Positions 36,410-47,648 of a DNA stretch of 64,000 bases are shown one piece after another. A program made the translations under genes and the position numbers. Position 1 is the stretch's first letter. The number at the start of each line of letters is the position of its first letter. The notes below the pieces were generated by a model. The model was given only the letters and a program-made list of their open reading frames with translations, did not search any database and was not told the origin of the DNA. The stretch is from NCBI RefSeq assembly GCF_000149955.1, contig NC_030992.1:2531477-2595476 (forward strand), read 5' to 3'. Source of the DNA: Fusarium oxysporum f. sp. lycopersici 4287 (taxonomy: Eukaryota; Ascomycota; Sordariomycetes; Hypocreales; Nectriaceae).

Positions 36410-37795
36410 TGGAAAGGAGAATATTCATAGCCTTGTCGAACAAAGAAATATCGATTGAGGGAGCCAATTATGCTCAAAAGCTCTGAAAACTGGAAGAAAA
36501 CGACTTATGTATCATGACTGTAGGTAGAGATGAGTGTAACAATACTGTATGGCACTTGGGTTTGTTAGATGTAGCTATTCTGAGACCAGAACCATGCTTG
36601 CATATGCAGACACGGGCCAACGCATGTCAAGTTTTCATGGATGACTGTTGGCTGGTAACTAGAAAGGGTCAATAGATAAGCATGATATTGTGGTTTAATA
36701 CCAGATCTTTTTGGTTATAGAAACAGATTCCGATCTGACTACTCGTGAGCCTGTGTCGACAGAGTTTTGAGAATTGATTTGTTGGGAATTCAATGCCATC
36801 AGCATATGAAGTGCCGGCTGGTATAGGTACAGGTTGGCGGGGTTAGAAATGTGCAAAATTGGGCTTTTACCTACCTCTATTTACTACTTTTATGTTTCTT
36901 ATTTTGATTTATATATATTAAATAAAAACTAAAAATATTATTAAAAATACTAATATAGGCAGAGATTTAAGATTATTATAATAAGATTGTCTGAAATAAA
37001 TACGAAGAAATAATTATGATATAAGTATTAATATAAATAATCCAGGGCTTATACTAGTAGTAACATTTCCAGCCCTGGCAACCTGTAGGACAGTGAAGAC
37101 TACTTAGCTAACGTGGCTATGGGCTGATTGACACGACTACCAACAAGACACCAAAATGGTTTTATTAATTGTTCTCCGGGTGACAGGTCAGACAACAGGA
37201 ATGGATGTAACAAATAAGGAGAAAGATAAGTTCTCTGATATAACATACAGCGAAAAGCCAACAGGAATATATAATAAATTTCAAATGAGATAATTAAGAT
37301 CTATTGTGCTATAAATTCCTACGCCAACTATCAACATCCATATCCAAAGTGCAAAATACTGGCTGGTACCAAACCACCATTACCTTGTATTATAAAGTGA
37401 TGATAAGAGAGTCATTAGCCCATGTCTGGTTCCACTGAGTTGACCCCTCCACAACAGTGACGACTACCTTAAGGTAATCTACCCGAGGCCAGTCGAGCTC
37501 TGCAACTTCGACACCACTAACGAATACACAACATTATGATACGCTATTAGAATAACCGGTCACCTACCTCTTCCATTTCGCCGCTTCATTTCCACCCACT
37601 CTTCTCTTTTACATCAAACCACCCCGCGCTCGCTTCGTCAAACTTCGTCAATACCACTATCCCTGTAACTCCTGTACGACTGTCGCACCCCGTTCCTGAC
37701 AACCGAACCAAAAGCTCTGCAGCTCCGAAAACCCCGCCGACCGATCACTTTTCGACCTGACCCGCCTTGACCTTGGGTCAAGGCATCACATCGCC
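36410..37795. other. Intergenic with AT-rich island and SNF1 leader
   Basis: The left part is the 3' flank of the preceding gene. The centre (about 36880-37330) is markedly AT-rich. The right part (about 37560-37795) is a pyrimidine-rich leader of SNF1. No coding sequence is supported. Confidence 0.6.
36880..37330. repeat. AT-rich island, possible decayed repeat
   Basis: Base composition drops sharply here, with long stretches of A and T only (36903-36960 and 36980-37040) between otherwise mixed sequence. It includes an 8-bp perfect inverted repeat CCAGGGCT...AGCCCTGG (37042-37049 and 37071-37078) with a 21-nt loop. In Fusarium and other Pezizomycotina such islands are often old transposons mutated C to T by repeat-induced point mutation. 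No transposon coding motif was seen, so that origin is inference. Confidence 0.5.
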
Positions 37796-40103
37796 ATGGC
37801 TCCCCGAGGCTTCGAGGACGAGGAGCTTACCATTTCCCTATCCTCCTCCCACATTCGTCGCCCTCAACAGCAGCAACAACAACAGTCACAGCAGCAGCAG
37901 CAGCAGCACGCTTCTAGTGATGCTCCTACACCCGGTTCCCGCCCCGCCGATGCGCCGCTCAAGGAAAGAATCAAGACGGAACAGCGCATCGGCGCCTACA
38001 AGGTCCTTCGAACTTTAGGCGAGGGCTCTTTTGGCAAGGTTAAGCTTGCTATTCACAATGGAACCGGCCAGCAAGTTGCCCTCAAAATTATCGCCAGAAA
38101 GAAGCTTATCAGCCGCGATATGGCTGGGCGTGTTGAGCGTGAGATTGAATACTTACAGCTCTTACGCCATCCCCATATCATCAAACTGTACGTTGCGCGC
38201 CCAACCTTGGCTAAATACATTGGTGTCGTTATGACTGACACCGATCTTCTAGATTCACCGTTATCAAGACACCCAATGAAATCATCATGGTCCTCGAATA
38301 TGCTGGCGGCGAGCTCTTCGACTACATTGTTCAACATGGCCGGATGAAGGAACCTGAAGCTCGCCGTTTCTTTCAGCAGATGCTTTGTGCCGTCGAATAT
38401 TGCCATCGACACAAGATTGTTCACCGTGACTTAAAGCCCGAGAACCTGCTACTCGACGAAAATCTCAACGTCAAAATCGCCGATTTCGGCCTAAGCAATA
38501 TTATGACCGACGGTAACTTTCTCAAGACAAGCTGTGGCAGTCCCAACTATGCTGCTCCTGAAGTCATTGGTGGCAAGTTATATGCTGGTCCCGAAGTCGA
38601 TGTGTGGAGCTGCGGTGTTATTCTCTATGTTCTTTTGGTTGGTCGACTTCCCTTCGACGATGAACACATTCCCAGTTTGTTTGCCAAGATTGCAAAGGGC
38701 ACATACAGCATACCGCAATGGATGCCTGCCGGCGCCGCAAACCTCATCAAGAAGATGCTGGTGGTGAACCCTGTGCATCGTGCTACAATTGAGGATATCC
38801 GAGCCGATCCCTGGTTCACCACCGATCTGCCTGCTTATCTTCAACTTCCCGTTGAAGAATTCTTCAACACTGGTGTTGATCCAAACAAAGCCATTAAGAA
38901 GAACGACATCGCACCGAATGCTTCAGAAAAGGTTCAAGAGAGATTGCATAATGAGGTTACTGAAAAGATTAGTAAGACTATGGGTTATGGCAAGAGTGAT
39001 GTAGAGGAGGCCCTGCAGGCTGCCGAGCCGTCGGCAATCAAGGACGCCTACATGATTGTAAGGGAAAACAAGATGATGCAAGTGAATCGTGAGTTCCTCT
39101 CTCTTTTTATTACTAATTTCTCGACGTATTGAAACTGATTTAGATAATCCTGAAGCCCTCCTAGCAGAGCCCGAGGGATCAAGCCCCATGCTAAGCATGT
39201 CTTCTGCCCGCTCAACGACTTCTCAAGCTACCACCACCCCTCGCCCGTACGTGAGCAAGGTCGGTATCTTGCCTTCAAGTTTACCAGCTTACCACAAGGA
39301 CTATATGGAGCGGGAGAAGGCCGGTAGCGTCGAAAACTCACCACCCAAAGTACTTATCAACGACGAACCTCCCAGCAACAGAACAGATGCGGAAAAGGAA
39401 GAAACAGCGCGCCGTTTACGGCCCCACTCGAGAAGTCAATTGCGTATGGACGAAGCCAACACAAGGCCCCAAGGGATGACTCCTATCAACCCCCCTAAAA
39501 AGAATAAGCCAGTTCGTTGGCAGTTCGGCATCCGATCACGTAACTCGCCATGGGAAGCCCTTCTGTGCATCCACAAGGCACTTCATAAATTGGGCGCGAC
39601 ATACATCCCCGATGAAGACTACGAGTCAAGAACTGCAGAGGAGCGAGCTGAAGCTTCAGGTGAAGGTAGCTTTGCGGATTCTCACGATAATAACCGGGGC
39701 TCAAGTTCAAGCATCGATCCTAAGAAACGTTACAATCTTCCCGCAGATCCTTGGCATATTAATGTGCGCTGGGATACTTCTGGTTGGTTCTCAAATCGGT
39801 TGTACTTGAATTATCAAAACTGACATCTTCCCAGCCATCAAGAAGAAGGCGGCCAGCGTTCCTGGCACTCCCAGCTCGCCGAGCACGCCAGAGGGACAAC
39901 ATCACCCCAAAGAGCCTTTCGTTGCGCTACATATGGACATACAAATTTACGAAATGGAACATGGCGTGTACTTGGTCGACTTCAAGTGCTCTGGATACGA
40001 GACAGCCCATGGCCGACTGCTCGAGGAAAAAGACGTCACCAGCCCCTTTCCCTTCCTGGACATGGCCGCCAAGTTGATTATGCAACTTGCCGAGGCTGAT
40101 TGA
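37796..40103 (+). CDS. SNF1: SNF1 carbon-catabolite-derepressing protein kinase (AMPK alpha)
   Basis: The catalytic subunit of the fungal AMPK complex, which switches on alternative-carbon genes when glucose is scarce. Four exons (37796-38187, 38253-39088, 39144-39782, 39835-40103) give 711 residues. The third intron (39783-39834) uses a GTTGGT donor and removes a stop-containing segment, joining RWDTS to AIKKKAASV. Motifs: a Gln-rich stretch in the first 45 residues, glycine loop LGEGSFGKV, catalytic Lys97, HRDLKPEN, DFGLSN, and the activation loop LKTSCGSPNYAAPE with Thr223 as the likely LKB1-type phosphosite. A UBA-like autoinhibitory segment follows the kinase, and the regulatory tail ends with a beta-gamma-interacting domain. 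It is convergent with isocitrate lyase, a classical SNF1-dependent gene. Confidence 0.95.
37865..37908 (+). repeat. CAG/CAA trinucleotide run encoding poly-Gln
   Basis: Consecutive CAG and CAA codons in the first exon of SNF1 encode seven Gln, a Ser, then six Gln. Mixed CAA/CAG codons make it less prone to slippage than a pure CAG run. Confidence 0.85.
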
Positions 40104-40921
40104 GAAACGTCGTTTTGAAAGGGGCACCGATATTCCAAACTTACACCAATGGACTCGATATGTTTGGCTGCGAGCATACTAGCTCTGCTTCTGAACCTGC
40201 CAGACGGTTCTAAGAATACACACATTCAAATTGGTTCCTGAAATAGCAAGTGATCTACTGCTTGGGTTCCAGCGGATTTGCAGTCATTACTGTACCAAAC
40301 GAAACGAATCTAATGGAAATGTTGGTGATGTAACACTATGGACATTAGACTACAACCAAGGGGATCTGTCTCATTGCTCGGTTTCCAATTTCCCATTTCA
40401 TTTTGATAACGGGCGTCTTACTGTTTAGCTTTGACGCTTGGGCTATATAGACACATTATGCTGCTACGATTTTGGACCAACCAGTCCCCCCTCCCTCTTT
40501 CAATGTTTTTTCTTCTTTTTCATAGTTACGACTGGGTGGTTGGTCAGGCGCAGGATGTCTATGCTCCACAGAAGGATATATTGAAGATGAGTCAAACACA
40601 AGCAAACATATGTAATGATGTGCACATAGTTGCTTATAAGGCAATGTGGAGAGCATGATCACTGTTTCAAGTTCTTTTCATGATGTTTTCTTGCTTCATG
40701 CACTAGTAGTATATATCAAGGCAAATGCTTGCCGTATGCAAAGTAATATGGCAATTAAAAATCGGAAACCAGTAGTGTGATATCAAAATGCCCCAAAGAC
40801 AAAGAACTTGCCGCTCTTTTTTTGCGCTCCCACAACAACCTCCAGTCATTTTTCAGCCCATGTTGATCTTTATTCATTTATGTGCTCCGTTGTTGTCCAC
40901 CTCTCCCTCACCAGCAGTGAT
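40104..40921. other. Convergent 3' intergenic region
   Basis: About 820 bp between the stop codons of SNF1 (+) and isocitrate lyase (-). It contains both 3' flanks. Short frames here have no motif. Confidence 0.6.
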
Positions 40922-42831
40922 TTATTTGAACTGGTCCTCGGTCACACCGGCGCCCATGGCAGCTGTGGAGCTGATGCCACCTGTAACCATCTTTTGCAAC
41001 TCATCGACGTAGGTTGCGCCACTCCACTTCTGGTGCTTAACAACATCGACTTTCTGCTCCATTTCAGGCTCTTGAACGAGCTCGCCGTAAGCGCGCATAC
41101 CGACGGTGCTGTATGCCTTGGCAAACTGGTCGCTGATAAGGGCTGTTGTGTGCAGGCCTGCAAGCGTGATGAACTGCCAGCAGTAGCCAAGCTTGGCCAG
41201 GCGGCGGATGTAGGTCTCCTGCTCGTCACGAGGCATGGCAGTTTTCCAGTTGAATGATGGAGAGAGGTTATAGGCGAGCCTAGTCATGCCAATGTCAATG
41301 CGAAATTCTGGAGCTTGGTAGGTTGGTAGAGACTTACTTCTTCTCGGGCCAGACGGCGTGGACACCTTCGGCAAACTCCTTAGCCTGAGCATAGTCGGGC
41401 AGCTTAGACTCCATCCAAATGGCATCGCAATAAGGAGCATATGCAATGGCTCGATTCACAGCGCAGTCGCAACCACCCTTGAGACGGAAGTAACCCTCGC
41501 GTGTACGGGGGGCGTCCCAGTCGAAAAAGATATCATGGCCAAGTACCTGGCGAGCGATGGCCCTCGCCTCAAGGTTACTCTTGCCTTTCGCTTTGGTAAG
41601 ATAGTCTCGCTTGAGACCAGCCTTGTCAGAGGAAGAGCCTGCATCAATGGCAGCGGTCACAGCGTCGTCGAAGCGGCTCAGGTTGGCCTTGGCGAGCCAC
41701 TCATCTTCAATGCGCTGCAGCTCAACGCCACTCTTGCCAGCACCCTCAGCGGCGATCATGAGATCGTTGAGGGGCTTAAGAGTAGGGTTTGTAGAGCCGA
41801 GGATGAAAGCATGGTCGCGGGGGTCGATGTTGGTGGAGAGTAGAGTTGCGGCCTCGGCGTCGGTGCGTGCAATGGCGAGGAGATCGGAGCCTTTCACATG
41901 TCAGTTGTGTTCTTGGAGTTTTGGTCCCACCACCAACATGTGATGATTGGGGAAGTCTGGGGAAGTCAAAACTTACCCATAATGTCAGCCTGCGCACGAA
42001 TAGCAACAAGGCGGTTTATGTGTTCCTGAATAGGGACAAGGACCTTGCCTGCCATGTGGCCACACTTCTTTGTGCCGGGGGCTTGATCCTCAATGTGAAT
42101 TCCAGCTGCACCCTTCTCAATAAAGAGCTTGGTGAGCTTCATGACGGCGGTGAGGCCACCATGGCCAGTATCAGCGTCAGCAACAATGGGACGAAGATAG
42201 TCAATGTTCAAAAGGTTGGCGCGTTGCGCCTTAGGGACGCTGAGACGCTCTTGGCGCTGCTTGCGGTCATGGAAGAGTTGGGCCATGAAGAGATGGCCGA
42301 CCTTGTTGGGAACAGTGGTCTAAGTCTGTGTTAGACAATGCTTGTATAGACATGCATGATGTCCTCCAAACTCACGTAGGGATAGTCAGCCAGATCGGGA
42401 CCAGGTTCATCAGAAGCAGACGCTGTCGATGACGATTGCCAGCCAGAAACATAGACGGTGTCGAGGTACTTGGCCATCTGGGTGACCATTGTAGGTTCTA
42501 AGCAGCCGTAGGTGTAGCTGGCATCTCGGGTCTGCGAGGAAACACGTCAGTTTTTCGCTTTATGATGTAGCAGGATGCCTTCATCATGGGAGAGACTCAC
42601 CTCGAAACGGTGCTCAAGGATCTTCCACAACTTCTTCGCCTGGGCATTACTAGCATAATCGACAGGGAGGTATCCGCGTTTGGAGACAATCTGCTCAGCA
42701 GTAAAAGGGCGCTTCGTGTGTCGCCATCTTGAGTCGGACCACCAAGCCTTGACAGCCTCAACCTCCTTCTGGAAGAGCTCGTCTTCGATATCAGGGTTGA
42801 CAGAAGGGTTTGCCATATTTTGTGACGCCAT
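40922..42831 (-). CDS. Isocitrate lyase (glyoxylate cycle)
   Basis: Splits isocitrate into succinate and glyoxylate, allowing growth on acetate, fatty acids and other two-carbon sources. Five exons (42831-42601, 42531-42376, 42319-41977, 41890-41338, 41279-40922) give 546 residues, the usual length. The ATG at 42831 (MASQNMANP) is chosen; the longer frame upstream has no ATG. The catalytic signature KKCGHMAGK places the active-site Cys at residue 215, preceded by the metal-binding DADTGHGG (178-185) and HIEDQ. Introns are 69, 56, 86 and 58 nt, all with GTGAGT or GTAAGT donors. The C-terminus ends TEDQFK with no canonical peroxisomal PTS1. The gene is normally repressed by glucose and induced by acetate in fungi; no binding site is assigned here. 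Confidence 0.96.
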
Positions 42832-45262
42832 TGTGACCGATGTGTGAGAGGTATGAGACCTTTTGGGGGAGAGTGCTAAACAATGTAAGTGCGTATAAGA
42901 GGGCCTCAAGATGTAACTAGATGGCACAACACTAAGGAAAGTGAAGTTCGAAAGACGAGAACAATGTTGGATAATTTGAGGAATTTGGAAGAAGTGGGAG
43001 GAGAAGGGCAGACCATATAATAAGTATCGTTTCGACCGGGAATTATAGATACTCTTGAGTCACTCTTGGTCTCCCGTCCCCCGATATTCCAAAGACCCGT
43101 TCCCCATGGATGGATGGGATATGCCCCATTGTCTCGCTGTCTCTCCGCACCCGGCGCAAGTGTTTCTGGACTTTTTGGTGGAGATGGCTCTGCACACCGG
43201 TGTTAATCTAGCAATTTGGAGTCAAATCTTTGATGCAGTTGGTAGCCGATGATGAGTGATGAACGAAGCTAGGGGAGTGAGAGTTCCTCGTTAACTAACT
43301 AGTGAAGGGGACCCAGAACTTGGCGGACCCGCTGTTGATGAGGCGTTGGAGAGAAAGAACTGCGCTTCGGTCTTCCATTTTTTGAGTCACGAGGGTTATT
43401 CTACTTAGGTATCTTTCTATCAAGCAAAGGCTTCTTGTTGCTTGAATGGGGTTTTCAGGATTATAGAGAAACACTGCATCAGTTCCAATTGACCACGTCA
43501 ATCATACCGTCATTACTTGAGAAACTCTCTCTCTCTCAATAATCAGGCTGGGCTCTGAAATCGAGACCAAATTGAACGTCTGCAATTGCATTTCTACTCT
43601 AGCTCGGCTTTCCACCGAGCACAAGCCAGGCACGTTTTCACCTCGGCCATGGTCTAATCATGGGTGCCTGTGTCAGATCAGCCTCTCCTATCTGCCGTCA
43701 CGAGCCGCAATCGAGCCCAGTAGAGGCGAGAGTGCCGGTAGGTCAGAGAGTACGTACCTCCGGACAGTCACCGAGCGCCTCAAAAGGTGACCTACAACAG
43801 CCAAAGGAAGCATCAATTTTGGAGGTGCGTTTTGTTCTGTAAATGGAAATTGAAGCCCGCCAAATCAAGACTTGCAGCGTGATCGTGATGGGTAACTGGT
43901 CATGCATGAGAGTGCATGCGGCCCTGCAGAAGCCAGGACAGTTCTGTACCTGGTCTTGTTATCATGACGTCTTTGCTATTTTTCCGTATCCTTAAATTTG
44001 CGTATCTGTTCGGCTCCAAGGCTCGATGTTCAATATCCGGGATCCCTCACGCAGGGAGGCCGAAAGCCGAAAGCCGTACGGCCTACCTGTTGTCTCTTTT
44101 GCAAGCATGCGGTTTATAACTTTAATTAGAAAACATAGCCTGTACGTGTCGTCGCCAACAATGCTGATCTGGCGCCTAGTTCTTTACACAGCGCAACAAC
44201 TCGTGGCATATGGATGGGCCCCAAATTTAAGACGCGGGACTTGACCTGTAGCCCCATCCTTGCAAAAGCATCACTCCCAGTAAAATCTGGGGAAGTTATT
44301 CCTCACCTTGGCTCACCTGGGATTCTGCTCATTATCCCGCTAAACCTTAATCGCCAAGTTTCAAAGGACCGTATTTTGCGGCATCACCACAATCAAGCCC
44401 TCCCTCTGTTAGCCCATCCTGACGTATATTCTGCAAGATAACTACAGGAAGTAATATGCCTTCAGCACAGAAAAATACAACAGAAAGGGAAAGAAAAGAA
44501 GAAGAAAAAAGCCAATAGGAGCTACACTCTGAAACAAGTAACCTGGTATACTCTTCTATATCAATCAGTTTCTGACTGTAATTTCTCGGCCTTCCTCCGT
44601 CAGCGGATACCCGCCTGGCTCCGGAATGACGGAACTTGGCCGAATCTTAGGTCCGTCTCCAGCTCCGGAGCAGCGGAGGTTTCTGGCATGTGAAGCCGTG
44701 CCCCTCCTACATTGAAAATCGATCACTGAGCTCGGCAATCAATGTCCTCACGACGGCCGCCTCAAATTCATATCGATGGATTTCAATATCCACTGCCACT
44801 CTAGTCTTTCTCATTGCCGCCTCTATAGCTTAGAATAATCGCCTTACCTCGGTCATTTTCTTGCCGAGACTCGTCATGGAAAACATCACCACTGACACCT
44901 GACATGCGCCATCAACCGCTTCGGCAACTACCCGAGGTCAACGGCTTTATCTTTTTTCCGACCTCGTCAGTTCTCTATTGCCATATTTTTGTGTCAGGCC
45001 ATCAACAGTTATTTATTATGTTCCAGATTATTCATCCATTCCATCATAAAGTCAAAGGATACGAAAAAGGGTCCAGGCTTTCTCGTCATTCTTGTCATGT
45101 TTCGGTGCCCAACATGGATTGCTCTCTCATCAACAATTTTCAAGGACTCCACGAACCAGCATAGCAGACAGGCACTGTAACATTCTTCAGATATCCTATG
45201 GATATCGATAGCTACACCGTTTTCCTTTTGCCACGAGCCTCCTAGTCTACAAAAGCATTACC
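42832..45262. other. Intergenic region, isocitrate lyase promoter and trehalase 3' flank
   Basis: The two flanking genes both run leftward, so about 2.4 kb holds the isocitrate lyase promoter and the 3' flank of trehalase. A CT repeat lies at about 43527-43538. Small frames in 43055-45180 carry no known motif. No RNA gene seen. Confidence 0.5.
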
Positions 45263-47648
45263 CTATGGAGCAAGCAGACCAGCCAGCGTCTTCTCTTCAT
45301 TCTTCTCAATCGCCCTGATCAATGTCTGATACGGTGTCAGTGCTCCAAGTGCCCTGCGCATGTGCGCGTTGATGATTTGAAGCCCGTAAATGTAACTGGC
45401 GTTAACCCATGCGAATCTAAACCAACGTCAGTGAACCGTGTCTGAGATTAGTAAGTGGATGTTCAACGTACCCTTCCTTGTTGACGCCTCGGAAGCCAAG
45501 ACCCTGATTGCCGTATTCCGCATCAACTCGGTGAGGATCGACCGGCCGGGTGACATCGTACTTCTCGACCACTACACCGTGGAAATCGACAAAGGCCTTA
45601 GTGACCATGAAGAGCCACTTGTAGGCAATTCGCTCTGCTTCCTCTGTGAAGCTATAACGAATCAGACCCGTCCAGGCCAGCATTTGCTGTGGAGGCCAGC
45701 CGTAGGGATAGTCCCATTGTCTGTTATGCCGTTTCGAGGCCGACCGCTCCACGCGATTCCTCCGTTCCTGATACTAGGCCGCCGTACGCTTCGAACTTGT
45801 GGAGAGCTTTGCGGAACATTTTCAGCCCGCTTTGCTTGGGGAGTGGCAATGCCTGCCCACAGAGCCCAGAGAGTTGTGCAGGACTCATACGTGCAGCGTT
45901 CACGCTTCGGGGTGTCATAGTCAAAGAACATGCCCTCCTTCTCATCCCACATCAGCTTGTCCACTGTGAGCTTGCGTCGCTTGGCTCGTCGATCCCAAGC
46001 AGCTGACGACAGAACCTCACCAGGCTGGTAGGGTGTACCAGCGCAAAACTCCTCAGGCATCGTAAGCCTGTCATTGAAAACGCTGCGAATAGTTCGTGCA
46101 ATGTCAGTCTCATATTTGAACAGGAGAGAGTTGAGATCAATGGTCGCCAGGTTTGCGCAAACACCCTCAAGGCGGTAGGATGTGTCATGGCCCGACTCTC
46201 TCACGGCACGGTCGTGCATGAAGTATTCATCGAGCTCAGGCTCCTCAACTTCGCCATGGTTGTATGCTCGAACGAATTGTTCGAATGTCATTTTGTGCTT
46301 CTTGATATAAGGGTCAAGAATATGCACAAAATGAGTGGCCTCCGTCTCAGGAGGCACTCCACGACCTTCGGGTCGGTATCTCGAGAGACCTGTGCTGGGA
46401 TCTAGTCGAGGCTCTGACATCCATACACTATGATACTCCTTGATGGCGGCTAGAATAGATCGTCGGAGGAATTCCTTGGCATCTGGCTCGTGCTTGATCT
46501 TTTCATAAACACGAAGGGCCATGTCAGTCAAGAAAGGAGGCTGTGATCGACAAAGGTAGTAGGATCGAGTAGCGTTCAGTATCTTGCCGTAGTGCTCAAT
46601 GCAAAAGCAAAAATTGATGACCATCGACTTGGCCAGGTCGACTCGATCGTTGATGAGAAGACCTAGAGATGCCATATAACTGTCCCAGCCATAAAGCTCG
46701 TTGAAACGGCCACCTGGAACAACGAAAGGCATGCCCTTGAGAGTCCATCCTGAGGGGTGTTCTGGTTCTGGAACTTCTTGAACATCCACAGCCAGAAGAC
46801 CAGGTGCATCATTCATGTCGCGAACCAGATCAGGGGTAATCTTCTCGGGTAGCATCTGAACATCCAGACGCATTTCTGGTCTCTCTTCAGCAACTCTCTT
46901 GTAGAATTCGTATTGTCTGGGGCATCGATACGGGATATAAATGCGAGGGCGAGGGTCGGCTGTCCAATCCTTGGGGTCTCGAGCGGCGATATCCACGGTC
47001 GATGCATCAATGCGTCGTGTCAAGTTCTCCCAGAAATGATCACGAATCATACGGGACAAACGATCGACGGGATTCTCGTTGAGACGAGCTTCATCCAGAA
47101 CAATCTGTTTCCGCCCATACTCTTTTGCCAAGGTCAACTCCTGCAGGAGGTTACTTAACATATAAGTCCCGCGGACGTCGAAGCGATTATGGCCAGCCGA
47201 AGCGGCGGTACGCAGAGAAATAACTTTGGGACCATTATCTTCGATCGTAATTTGCATGTCTCCATCAGTGTCCTCTTGCAATGAAAGACTTTCCAATGTT
47301 GAATCGACTTGAATCAGGAAGCGGCGGTTCTGTTGTGAATTCTCATCTATTGAACAAAGAGTTAGTAGAAATACTCGGCTACGCGGAATTGATGTTTCTG
47401 ACCATGGCTGCCACGTCGAAAAGGCTCTCGGAGATTGACTCTTTCAAAACGGTGCATCAAACTGTTCTAGTTGCCGAAAGTCAGTCTACGTCATAATACG
47501 AGGGTGGGCAGATACTCACCTGAGAGTAGGTGCGAGTTCGGGGTCCCGCGCGGTTCATATGTCGTTCCTCAGTATAGTAGCTTTTGGCATCGTCGAAGAC
47601 GCCCAAGTCATCAGAACCGCGAGGTTGGTGACCGGAGGGCGCGGCCAT
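45263..47648 (-). CDS. Neutral trehalase (alpha,alpha-trehalase, GH37) with two frame breaks
   Basis: Hydrolyses cytosolic trehalose to glucose; fungal neutral trehalases are activated by PKA phosphorylation and calcium. Exons 47648-47520, 47466-47403, 47346-45472 and 45416-45263 are joined by introns of 53, 56 and 55 nt. The N-terminal regulatory region carries PKA-like sites (RTYS with Ser42, RRGS with Ser63) and an EF-hand-like loop [12 protein letters not shown] at residues 90-101. Both trehalase signatures are present: [13 protein letters not shown] and [10 protein letters not shown]. Within the third exon the conserved reading moves to another frame twice, near the A runs at 45819-45822 and 45732-45734 (plus-strand T runs). 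Each shift is as expected from one surplus base. Without them the protein would be about 739 residues. Sequencing or assembly error is more likely than gene death, because sequence on both sides is fully conserved. Confidence 0.88.
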
